Source: Macrothele yani (taxonomy: Eukaryota > Arthropoda > Arachnida > Araneae > Macrothelidae). From it: a DNA stretch of 64,000 bases. Positions 37,601 to 49,600 of the stretch are shown piece by piece (within the stretch, counting starts at the first letter, position 1; the number at the start of each line of letters is the position of its first letter). Where the stretch lies: positions 28,735,001 through 28,799,000 of the forward strand of contig CM077011.1 of the NCBI GenBank assembly GCA_039090855.1. Reading direction: 5' to 3'. The notes beneath the pieces were generated by a model. It was not told the origin of the DNA and made no database searches. It worked only from the letters and a program-made list of their open reading frames with translations. The position numbers and the translations under genes were made by a program.

Positions 37601-40600
37601 GGTTCGAGCGTTCGTATCTACTGGGATCGAACCTGAAACCTCTCCGTAGCATTCATGAACGTTGACCATTAGGCTATTCGCGGTCCTCTCTCGACACCCG
37701 AGAACCTAGGGTTATTTATTTTATAACCTCCCGGTACACGAAACGTCGGAAGAAGGTTATGTTTGTGGGCTGTATGCAGGCCACAGAACGTAAGTTCGAG
37801 ACTTCTGTAAGGCAGAAGTGTGAATATATCAAATTCTCAATAAATATAGAAATACCGGTATTTTACCAAAGAAAATACCGGTATTTGGGCGCATAAAAAC
37901 AACACCGTATACAGTTATTCTGAGTGCCGAAATACCAGTACTGTAATCACTGACATACAACGCATTATAACGAAGTAAATTTCTCCGTCATTTTTGGTCC
38001 ACGCCGGAGATCGAACCCGAGTCCTCTTATTCCGGAACAAGTACGTAGACGTTCGTTCTCGCCGCTATCTTCCTTTATGTCTTGTGCGTCCTGCGGAGCA
38101 GGCACGTCACAGCATATATATATATATTTGTTGGCTTTGATTTATCGCAGTACATCGTATCGACGAAACGTTTTCAGTTTAATATCATTCTTTTATTCTT
38201 TATTAGAGAGAATATCTTGATTTATCAACCCGTTGTTCGAAATTTGCTGTTGACCTCTTGAACCAGTGTCGAAACACGGAAGAAGTTAAAAGAATACTTG
38301 AGCAGGAGAACGGATTTTCAGATCCCAGGAGAAATCGATTTAGAAGACTTCACTTGGCTATTCAGTACGACCAAAAAGAGGTAAATCAGCGTTACCATTC
38401 AAGCTGTCAAATTTCTTATTAATTAACTAATTAGTGACTTTCTTGGATCTCATTATCTTTAAATATGTTTGACGCATGCCTAAACTTCTAAAATAAAAGT
38501 AAAGAAAAAAATTGAAAATCTTATAATCATATGTATACTGAATGGCTTTGAGAGGCGAATGCTTTCAAGTAAGAAACATCAGGTGCGCTTTTTACTTCTT
38601 CTCAGTAAAAGTGTCGGGACTTCTTCGCATGGGTTTCCTATTTACAAGGGTGGATCGAAAGGTGAAGCACACTCTTTTTTTTTTTTGGCAACTGTTTAAT
38701 AGATAGGCAACATAAAACATACACACAGTAAAACTAGATTTCAGTTTTTAACTATTTTTCAACATAAGAAGCGAAACGCTGGAGACATTAATCCCAGCGT
38801 GGTACCAGTTTTAGTATACCTTTTTCATAAAAGTCCGTTTTCTGGGCGTGTAGGCATTTCTTAGCTATTTTTGAACTTAAAAACCGAGACGCTGGAGACA
38901 TTAATCCCAGCGTGGTACCAGTTTTAGTATACCTTGTTCATAAAAGTCCGTTTTCTGGGCGTATACAAATTTCTCAGTTATTTTTCAACATAAGAACCGA
39001 GACACTCGAGACATTTATCCCAACTTGGTACCAGTTTCAGTATACTTTGTTCATAAAAGTCCGTTTTCTGGGCGTATAGACATTTCTTAGCTATTTTTCA
39101 ACATAAGAACCGAGACGCTCGAGACATTTATCCCAGCGTGGTACCAGTTTTAGTATACCTTGTTCATAAAAGTCTGTTTTCTGGGCGTATAGACATTTCG
39201 TAGCTATTTTTCACCATAAGAACCGAGACGCTCGAGACATTTATCCCAGCGTGGTACCAGTTTTAGTATACTTTGTTCATAAAAGTCCGTTTTCTGGGCG
39301 TATAGACATTTCTTAGCTATTTTTCAACATAAGAACCGAGACACTCGAGACATTTATCCCAGCGTGGTACCAGTTTTAGTATACTTTGTTCATAAAAGTC
39401 CGTTTTCTGGGCGTATAGACATTTCTTAGCTATTTTTCAACATAAGAACCGAGACACTCGAGACATTTATCCCAGCGTGGTACCAGTTTTAGTATACTTT
39501 GTTCATAAAAGTCCGTTTTCTGGGCGTATAGACATTTCTTAGCTATTTTTCAACATACGAACCGAGACGCTCGAGACATTTATCCCAGCGTGGTACCAGT
39601 TTTAGTATACCTTGTTCATAAACATCCGTTTTCTGGGCGTCTGATCACCTGCAGACAACCGATTTGACTTCGTCAACTGCCCAGAAATCTTTTCATGGGA
39701 CCAAACAGGTGAAAGTTCGTAGGAGCCAGGTCCGGATTGTACGGTGGATGCTAAATTACCTTCCAGCCAGATTGCGCATTTTTGTCAAGAACATGTGGGT
39801 GAGCGTTGTCATGAAGCAGTCTGACATTTGCAGCGTCTCTGTTGGGTCTTTTTGTCACGAAGGGCTCGACGCAACTTTGTCATTGTGTTAGCGTAAGTTT
39901 TGTCATTCCCAGTGGTCTCCATTGGACTCAGGTTTTGGCATTCCCAGTGGTCCCCACCAGGAAAACGCCAGGCATGTTCCATAACACCGTCATGAGGACT
40001 TTTGTGCAGATTGGGTTACTCTGAATTTTTTTTGTGGCAGAGACTCGGAATGCTTCCACACCATACTGGCCTTCCTTGTTTCGGGAGTGAAGTGGTATTC
40101 GCAGGACTCATCGCCTGTCACTAGACCTCCAAGAAATCCATGTCCTTCTTCTGCGTAACGCATCAAGTGGTCCAAGGATGACATTATTCTCTGTCCTTTT
40201 TGGTCGTCTGTCAAGTTCATGGGTGCCCATCGAGCACTGAATTTCCGAAATTGCAATTTGTCATGCACAATATCGTTCGCTATACCGTACAAAATGTTGA
40301 ACTTCTGTGTCAATGTGCGCAGATGGATCGGCTGGTCTCTCAGAATTGCCTGTTCGATGCCTCTCACAGTGGCAGCGGAACACGCGGTTAAAGGTCGACC
40401 AGAACATGGCGAATAGGTAAGGTTTCGACGGCCCTCTGCAAAGAAACTGCACCATCTGTAGATGTTGCTGCCGGCCAGACAATCACCACCATACACTTCA
40501 ACCATTTCTTTGTGAATTTTCGTGGGAGTTTTCCCTTTATCAGACTACACCGCGTAGCTCTTCATTCGTAGACGACGCTAACAAACGCGACATCTTTGTG

Positions 40601-43600
40601 CTGTCGTTGACACTGTCTTCCACGAAGGCGACATCTGATCCAATCAAACTGGTCTGTAGCGTGAAATTCAAACTTGCTGTCTGCTAAACTGCACCCTGTT
40701 GCTTGTAACCTTAAAGAGAAAACAATTGCTGAGCGTTACTTTTCAATCTTCCCTCGTATAATAATTTTGGCAAAATATCGTATCATGATAGAAAATAAAT
40801 ACATGATAGAAATGAATATAAATAAATATGATAGAAATGATAGAAATAAATATGATAGAAATAATATGATATTTATTACTGTGATCATGGTAGAAATAAA
40901 TAAATATATATACTAAATATATAATATATATATCTTATACATTTAGTATATGTAATATATACACTGGCGGAAAGTGAAAAAAGAACACCAAGAAGGGATT
41001 GACGGACGATCATGAAATTTACACATGTTAATGGGGTCGAGATTACGTAGGCTTGATGTTAATTTCGGGACCAACCGGTGAGCGCTTACGCCACAGCACG
41101 GCATAATAAGCAACTTATCGTCGGTGGTATTTAAGGAGTTCGGCGAAGTGAATGTAATCAGTCGTCGGCGTACGGACACGTGCGAAGACCCTGAAGAAGC
41201 TGCAATACCTGGACATGGAAGACGTGTACGATTTCAGCAGTTATCGGACTTTGAGCGAGGTCATCTAGTCGAACTGCGCGAGGCCGGGTGGTCGTATCGT
41301 CGTATTGCGGAGCGAATTGGATGGGAAGTATCGGTGGTGGTACGATGGCGGCGTAGATGGTTCGAGGAACATTCCCACACGAGAAGACGTAGAACCGGGA
41401 GTCACAGACGGACTGACGAGCGGACCGATCGACGCATAAGAAGAGCGGCGTTGTCAAGCAGAACATCCACTGCGACACAAATCCGAGCTGCCGTTGCACC
41501 TGAGGTGATTGTGCGAACAATCCGCAGCTGTCTACTGGATGCAGAACTACGTGCACGTGTGCCTCTGGCATGTGTACCTCTGACTCCAGCCCACCGTCAG
41601 GAACGGCTGCAGTGGTGTCGCCAACGTCTGCACTGGAGAACGCAATGGCGATCTGTCGTGTTCAGCGATGAAAGCAGATTCTGCTTGAGAGCTTCTGATG
41701 GCCGTATGCGTGTTCGCAGACGCACAGGGGAGCGTCTCCACCCTTCTTGAATCCGCCAGGGACACACAGGGCCTACACCTGGTCTCCTGGTCTGGGGAGC
41801 GATCAGCTATCACTCCCGTACACAACTAGTGTTTGTACCGGGTACGTTAAACAGCACCTCCTACATCAACAACATCATTCAGCCCGTTGTTGTGCCATTT
41901 GTAAGGTCGGTCCATCGTGGTGTTTTCCAGCAAGATAACGCGCGCCAGCACATGGCACGTGCAACGCAACATGCGCTTCAGGGTGTGAGACAACTTCCAT
42001 GGCCTGCACGTTCACCGGATTTGTCCCCCATTGAGCACGTGCGGGATTTTATGGGACAACGACTTATCCGGTCTCCACGGTCAGCCACGGCCATCCCCGA
42101 TTTACGCGTCCAGGTTGAGGATGCTTGGAACTCAATACCCCAAACTTACATCCAACATCTGTACGACAGACTCCATGCCAGAATTGCACAGTGTGACGCA
42201 GTTCATGGCGATTCAACCTCGTACTAACCATGTTACATGGAAATGTTATTTTTCAGTTTACCAGCAAATACAGCTGTATTTTGCCATAATGTTTTGATCA
42301 CGTTATCCTCTGTATTCCGTTATTATGCTGTATAAATTTCGTTGGAATCAGACTTCTCCTTCTTGGTGTTCTTTTTTCCCTTTCCGCCAGTGTATTTATT
42401 GCAAAAAATATAGTTATTATTTTTAGTATATATAAATATACTACTAATAATAAATATACTAAATATACAATACTGTGATCATGATAGAAATAAATATGAT
42501 AGAAATAATACTCTATAATAAATAATATTTTTACGGAGGTTTATATTCTATTTAAAAAACAATCTGAAATTATCAAGCTGAAAAAATTAAATATAGAGAG
42601 CATTGAGCGTTGAAGTTCTGATAATACAAAAGATGTTACGAGTCGAGACTCCAAAACCAAGTCCATATTTCTTGCATGTTTTTCTAAGGATAGTCACAAG
42701 TGGTTGAGAAAACTCAGTCTTGCCTATATACCGTAAAGTTGTTTTTGGAGTAGTTAGGGTAGTGGATCGAGTACGTTGAACTGTTTTCTCAACCACTTGT
42801 GACTATCCTTAGAAAAACATGCAAGAAATATGGACTTGGTTTTGGAGTCTCGACTCGTAACATCTTTTCTATTATCAGAACTGATCGTGACGTGATTCCC
42901 GATCTATCTAGACCCGGTGTATACCGCATACCTTTAGTCAACCCTAATAATCCAGAGGATGTGAAATATTATATAGGTTCGACTCTCAGGACCTTAAAAG
43001 TACGATTATCGGAACACCAATATTACTTGAGGTCAGGCTCCACCAACACAGCACTAACTGAAACTGTGAACCAAGAGGGAAAAATACCTGACTGGAAGAA
43101 CGCAGTGGTTTTGAACTCTAAAGTAACAAGGGGAAATGTTTTCCTCTCCGAGAGCTTATATATCCATTCATATGGGCCTTTATGCTGTAACTCAGAACTT
43201 CCGTCATTCATTCCTCACATATGGAAAAAACTAATTCCCATCGACATGCCCGGAACCACTACGAACAATATTGTATTACCTTACATATCCTCGAACTATT
43301 GATTGTTTTTTGATTTGCTATGTTGACCGATGTCAACGCCCACTGCGTTGCATCATGGGTCAAACCTGATCGTATATAAGTGGACCACTTGTTGTTCTTT
43401 ATGGCCTTAAGCCTGAAGATGGGATCTAGGGATCCCGAAAGATCTCGCTTTTAACTTGCTTTTACTTGTGAATAAAGTTTTTTTAAATTAGTCTATAGTA
43501 TCAGCAGGGATAATGTTTTTTATCGTACGTAGACAGCTTTTATGACTTACATGTTCCTTTCGTGCGAAACACAGTTTTTATCTGAAGGAAGATATTAGAG

Positions 43601-46600
43601 ACAAAGCGATTCTAAAATCGAACCGTTAGAAGAACAGATATAGAGGAAAACATTATATATATCATCATCATCATCATCATTGTCAACCATTATCAATCCA
43701 CTGCTGGACGAAGGTCTCCCCAAGTTTCCTCCACAACGGTCTGTCTTGTGCCAGTTTCCTCCATGTCACCCCTGCATACTTTCGAATTTCATCCACCCAT
43801 CTCCCATGTGGTCTTCTTCTGGGTCTTTTCCTGTCCCTTGGAATCCAATCTAAAATTTCGGCTGTCCATCGATGGTCTGTCCTTCTGGCAGTATGTCCAG
43901 CCCATTGCCATTTCAGGGATTTAACTCTGATCATGATGTCTTCCACTCTTGTCATTTTTCGGATCCACGAGTTCCTCTTCTTATCTCTCCTGGTTACACC
44001 AAGTATGCACCTCTCCATGCTACTTTGAGTTGTCTGCAGTCTTTGTATGTCTCTTTTAGTTAAGGTCCACGTCTCTGCACCATACGTACGCACTGGAAGG
44101 ATGCATTGATCAAACACTTTTCTTTTAAGACATAATGGCATATTGCTCTTGAAAATTATGCTGTTTCTTCCAAAAGCTCTACATTTTGAATTACGGAAAA
44201 GTAAAAAATATGAGAAAGTATTCTTCATAGCAAAAGCTATGCTAAGGAAAAACAATTTTTCAAGTGAGTCTCTTGCAAGCAGAGATAGCGAGAAGAGGGT
44301 TTTGATATATTTGCCCCTAGCTGGTAAACCCTGCATTATTTAAAAAAGATAATATTCCCCATCTTTATTGTAGCGAATAGCATATAGTGGAGAAAAAGAA
44401 ATTTTTCGATGGGATATTTCGAAGCAGAGATACAGCATAAAACAAAAATTAACACTAACACCACCTAACGCCAGAGCTACAAAACACCACGAGTACAGGA
44501 AAAGTGTTCCACAAGGTACATGTCATGCGCCGTTTAGAGAATTCTCTAAGTCTGACTTTAAGAAGCACATATATTGATAAAAACATATAGATATTTGCAC
44601 CACCTAGCAAGAAAATTGTGCACTATTTTTGGAAATAAATGTGCACCAAAACGTTTTAGCCGTTAGTAGTACCTGACTGAAACAGAATTTTTTCAATTGG
44701 GGTTTTACAGGCGCCGATATTGCTGCTAATTAATATGCTGCAAACGGAAACTTGAACTTATGCCCGGTAGTGGTATACTTGCTCGTTAAGAGAAATTTAA
44801 AATTATACTCAAAACATATCGCATCAGAAAAAATCTCTGATAAAGAAAGAAGTTTTCCAATAAGACAACAATAAGCAGAAATATCAACATAAAATAAGAT
44901 ATACAAGCCCCCTAGGGAGGAAACTGTGCATTGTTTTAACATGTAGGTATTCTGAAAAGGTTTCTCGTGGGAGCAGTATCTGACTGGAAAGAATTTTTTA
45001 AATCGAGTTTTTAGAAATGCAGATATTGCTGCAAGATACATCAGAAACATAAATATACTCTTACGCCCAGCCCCCTAGTGGCGAAACCATTTTTTTATCA
45101 AAAATCCAAAATTGTATTCAAAACATTTTCCATCAAAAGCTCTATCCAATGCAAGAAGAATTTTTCAAATCGAACTTTTAGAAGCCGAGATAACGGGGAA
45201 ATCGCAATTTAACCATAATTCCCTAGCGGAAAAACTATGCTTTTGTCGAAAAAGAAACTGTACCTAAAATAATATTCATTATACATGATACCGATTGGAA
45301 GGAAGAATGTTTTCAATCGGATGTACAGAAGCAATTATATGGATTAAAATGAATTTTGAATTCGATAGCATCTGCATTTACGCCCTCTAGCGGCGAAGTT
45401 GTGCATCGTAGAAAAACTGGAAAACAAGAACATATTATTCTCACATTTGAAGCTTCCCAGTGCAGAAAGAATTTATCAGATCGAATTAATAGTCGCAGTG
45501 ATATAGTGTCCACAGACGGACGGACGATATGATAACATAAGCACTTACCTTTTTTGCAAAATACGTCTTAAAAAGGATGTACGTCACTCATCCGTGAATC
45601 TGAGCAATAGTGTATGTGTGTGTGTGTGTGTGTGTGTATGTGTGGGTGGGTGGGTGTGTGTTCGTAGATTTACTTCGAAAATTATAAAAATCACAACACA
45701 AGCACTTTTTGGCTTTTATTCCATTGCTCATGATGAGAAAACAAGAAGGAGAAAAATTCTTAAGTGGGATATATAGCAGCTAGGTGTCTGATTTATTTAT
45801 ACCTCGCATACGTGTGTCTTTCAAAAAGTAACGAGACTGATTTTAAATGAAGCAGAAATGTGATGAAGTAAATATACTTACATACTTTCTGAAATGCACC
45901 GGTCCCACCTTTTTATCTATTTTCGGAAGGTATGTTCGAAGTCCTTTCTCGACATGTGTTTCAGGATACCCATCACAGCATTGTACAGTTCAGTAGTTGA
46001 TGCAAACCGACGCCCACGAAGTTGTTTTTCACTTCAGGGAATAGGTGGAAGTCACACGGTGCCAGGTCCGGTGAATATGAGAAGGGGGGTCACGTCGTAT
46101 CCAGAACTTCCACTGGCGACAAGTGATAACACGAGTTCATCCGTGAGTAAGTAGGGAATCCACTTTGCAGCGATTTTTGGTACCCCAACCGGTTTCTTAC
46201 AATGTCATCAACAGAACCGAGGGACATCTGCATCCCATTAACAACCTCCTCAATGGTCATTCGTGGGGTCTTCTCGTCTCGATGGTATTGACATTAACCT
46301 CCTAAGTAGATGTCAAAGGTCTACTGGAGCGTGGCGCATCACGATTAACAAATTTCTTGTACCAGCCAAAAAAACTCTCGCACGGGATAAAGCATCTTCC
46401 TTATAAGCTGTTTTAATCATTTCGTGCGTTTATGTGGCGGTATTATTCAAACTCACGCAAAATTTTATAACTGGTGTTTGCTCAGGTTTCAAATCCATAC
46501 TGGGTTACTGAAACACATCTGAACACCACGCCTTCTACTGCAAAAATGAACTAGCGGAGCGCTGTAACGACGCGTCGTCGTGTGACTGATCTTACAGGTG

Positions 46601-49600
46601 TTCCGACACAGGCAGCTGCATTTTTCTGCGTTGGTTTGTTTTGGCTCTATGACGTCAGTCTCATTACCTTCTGAACGATCTACGTATAGGTTTGGCTGGT
46701 TACAATATTACGGCGGGGTAGGGCAGGTTTATGGATGGGCGTGGAGTGAATAATAAGTTGTACTTTTAATGCATATATAATATGAAATGTCCATTAACGC
46801 ACACCTAACAGCAGCGGTAGTGGGTTACAGAAACACCGTAACCTCCAAAGAACGAGAAGTTTTGTTTGGTAAAGGACAGGCGCTATAGAGTTAATAATAT
46901 TGATGTTAACCTTCGAAATTTTTAGGAGCAGTCAGCGAATATCACAGTCAGTCCCCAAGTCGGTCTGAAACTCATCACGTATATAAAACTTATGGTTTTG
47001 TGCAGTTCATCTAGTTAATAAACGGAACAAATGACATGGTAGTTTGGACGGAGGAGAAAGTTCAGGAGGAAGATAATGTTGACGAAAGAGTTTTACCAGG
47101 TTGGGTTGATACAAGCCAAATACGAAGCAGGTTCAGGGGAAAAGAAATGCGGCGTTGTGAGTTAGCTGGAGGTCACTCAGCTCTACTGCACATTGGGGTA
47201 CAATAACGTGCAAGACTGAGGCATTTAAATTGCTAAATCCCTGGGCTAAAATCAATCGATTTTACTTTATTTCTGTTACTTATATCCTAAATCTCAAAAT
47301 TTCCGATCTTAAAACCACTAGCAGGCGCTCATCAAGAGTGACTTGCTTCCACATTGGCTATCAAGATTGGTTTAAATCAACAGATTTCTAAGATTCAGTA
47401 ATTTTTTTGACCTATGGATGGCTTAGAGTGCAACAGAAACCTTTATTTTTTTTCGTGGGATGAATCCATGTCGCGTGTTTCACCCCAAGTTAAATTTTAC
47501 CCCCGTGTGAGAGGGAAGACTCCTCCAATACCAGGAGAACTCTTCAACAATCTCAGAAAGGACATTTGTTCTGCGGTTTAACCTTGTAATGATGAGTGCA
47601 AAACGAAAGAAAAGTTTGTGGTGTTAGCAAAAAAGGTGAAAACTATCGTAGAAAGTGACAAAAAGAATAAATAAGTGTTCACTACTAAATGGAACTTTAT
47701 GGTTATGCAATTATCCAAATAAATAGTTTATTGACGAAAACTGTTGGAATCAAACACCAAAACTTACAATGGGAAAATGTCGCTGATAAAACTGGAGGGA
47801 AACGGAAAATAAAGACACCGATGAGTTTTTTTAAGAATGGTTCGCTATTAGTTCTTCTGCATAAATTTCCAGTGTTTCATGGTCGAATAGATGTACTTAC
47901 ACAAGCAAATCGCATTTAATCATCACCAAAGTATATGCCCCAAAGATCTATAATATTCCGGTAGCTGGAGAATACCGTCGTGAAAAAACGACGCTGGGTT
48001 CGATGCGATGAATTCGTCGATGTACATGGTTTAATAATCTATTTTGCAATGAAGACCTACCCAGTAACTTACCATTACCTTGGCGTCAATACGTTTGGAC
48101 ATTAAAACCACCGGATACTGAGATTAAATGCCGAGAAAGTTCATTTCTATGTTTACAGCACATGTACACCTAGATGTTGCTATAGTTACAGATGCATGAC
48201 GGTCACTTATTTGTATATATATTGTCTTGTTCACTGCATATTGGGTTGCACTTTGGCTTGATAATGAGTCTTGTGAAGACTCGATAGATCTTGCATGTTT
48301 TTTTAAACTTGCTTTTATCTGTACATACTGGTTTTAGGTGTAAATAAATATTTTATATTTCTGGGGCTTGCGTGTATTAGATGGAAGTGTTCTACATCGT
48401 GCCAAGACAGCTTTATTTAAGATTAATTCGTCGATATATTTTGGAGATCCTCGATTTTGGCGAACCACTGGACAGCCATAAAAGTCATGAATCAAGCGAA
48501 ACCAGTCCCAGTCCAAAGGAACTCGGTCGAAGAAGTAAGCAGAATGAAGGACGATCTGCATGATGGTTTTTGGGTAGCTGCAGCGATATGGGGTCGTGCG
48601 GTACCATGTAAAACAATGACCTATCGACGCTAATGTACTGGAAATAATCGTTTCCGTTGCAGTTCTTCGTTCAAAAGCAGTAGTTGAAGATTGTAGCGTT
48701 CCGCAGTCACTGTTTGACCTAGTGGTATGAGCTCATGCTACATCCAGCCCTGTCAGTTCTACCAAATACAGTAAATAACTTTCTTACTGTGGATGTCGGT
48801 CTTCGGTGCTGATGTCATTGGCTAGCCGGGATGTACCGCATTGCACGTAGTCACAATTTTTTCATCACCCGTAATTATTTTTCTCAAGAAGTTCCTTTTC
48901 TTATGTCTGACAAATAACGAAACACTTGTTCAGAACCTGACCAATGATGTGCTCCGAGAGTTCGTGTGCAATTTTCTGAACCTTTCCTGTGGCATGTAAC
49001 TTTCGAATCACGGTCTGTTGATTCGGGCTAACTGTATTTTTCCAACTAGTTCTGTGATCTGTGATTATGAGGTATATGAGATATATACACTGGTCACGAA
49101 AGTTATGGTTTCGAAGGTAAAACGTGGTGATATGCAAATTTAGCGACTGCTGGAGATCGGTTGCTATGTCATATGCAAATTCACAATGAGCTCCAATAAA
49201 AGTACGTCCTATTTAAATTAGCGTGCGAGCTCCCATAAAAGTACCTGGCGAGAAGTGGAAAGCGGGTCGTTTTGCTGTTTGGTCTAGACGTTTGCTGAAT
49301 ATATAACCTTCAGTGTGGGATTAACCTGAAGTGATGTCCACACGACGTTTCAGCATTGACAACAGAAATAGGGTTGCTGGTATGGTGCAGGCAAATGTAC
49401 GGAAGATCGTTGCGGCTGCTTCTTTAGGAGTTCGGTAAGGTGTAGTAAATCGGCTACGTACAAGATTTGTACAGCATGGAAATGTTGCAGATCGACCCAG
49501 GAGTGGTCGCCCAAGGATAACATGGAAGTATAGTATGTTGGCTACATACAAGCTTTTTACGGCAGGAAAATGTTTCAGATCGACCCAGGAGTGATCGCCC

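Larger units (their letters stand above)
38645..40756 (-). mobile_element. Mariner transposon (2.1 kb) with a 113-bp array at its 3' end
   Basis: Ends read CAAGGGTGGATCGAAAGGTG (left) and CGAGGGAAGATTGAAAAGTA (right, on minus), each beside TA (38643-38644, 40757-40758). The transposase lies on the minus strand, and its last codons are expanded into eight 113-bp repeats. A typical mariner is about 1.3 kb; the extra length is the array. Confidence 0.85.
42614..43490 (+). mobile_element. Penelope-like element, 5'-truncated with inverted duplication
   Basis: Contains the linker and the GIY-YIG endonuclease of a Penelope-like ORF. A 3' region with a hammerhead-like motif (43411-43448) follows, and then AATAAA with a T-rich end at about 43480. 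Its 5' end folds back on itself: 42614-42713 is the reverse complement of 42783-42882 (about 100 bp, one or two mismatches) around a 69-bp loop. Such inverted 5' ends are known from Penelope-like insertions. Confidence 0.88.

Noticed and set aside
47689..47919. 76-codon ORF
   Set aside because: No recognisable family or host-gene context; likely chance frame.
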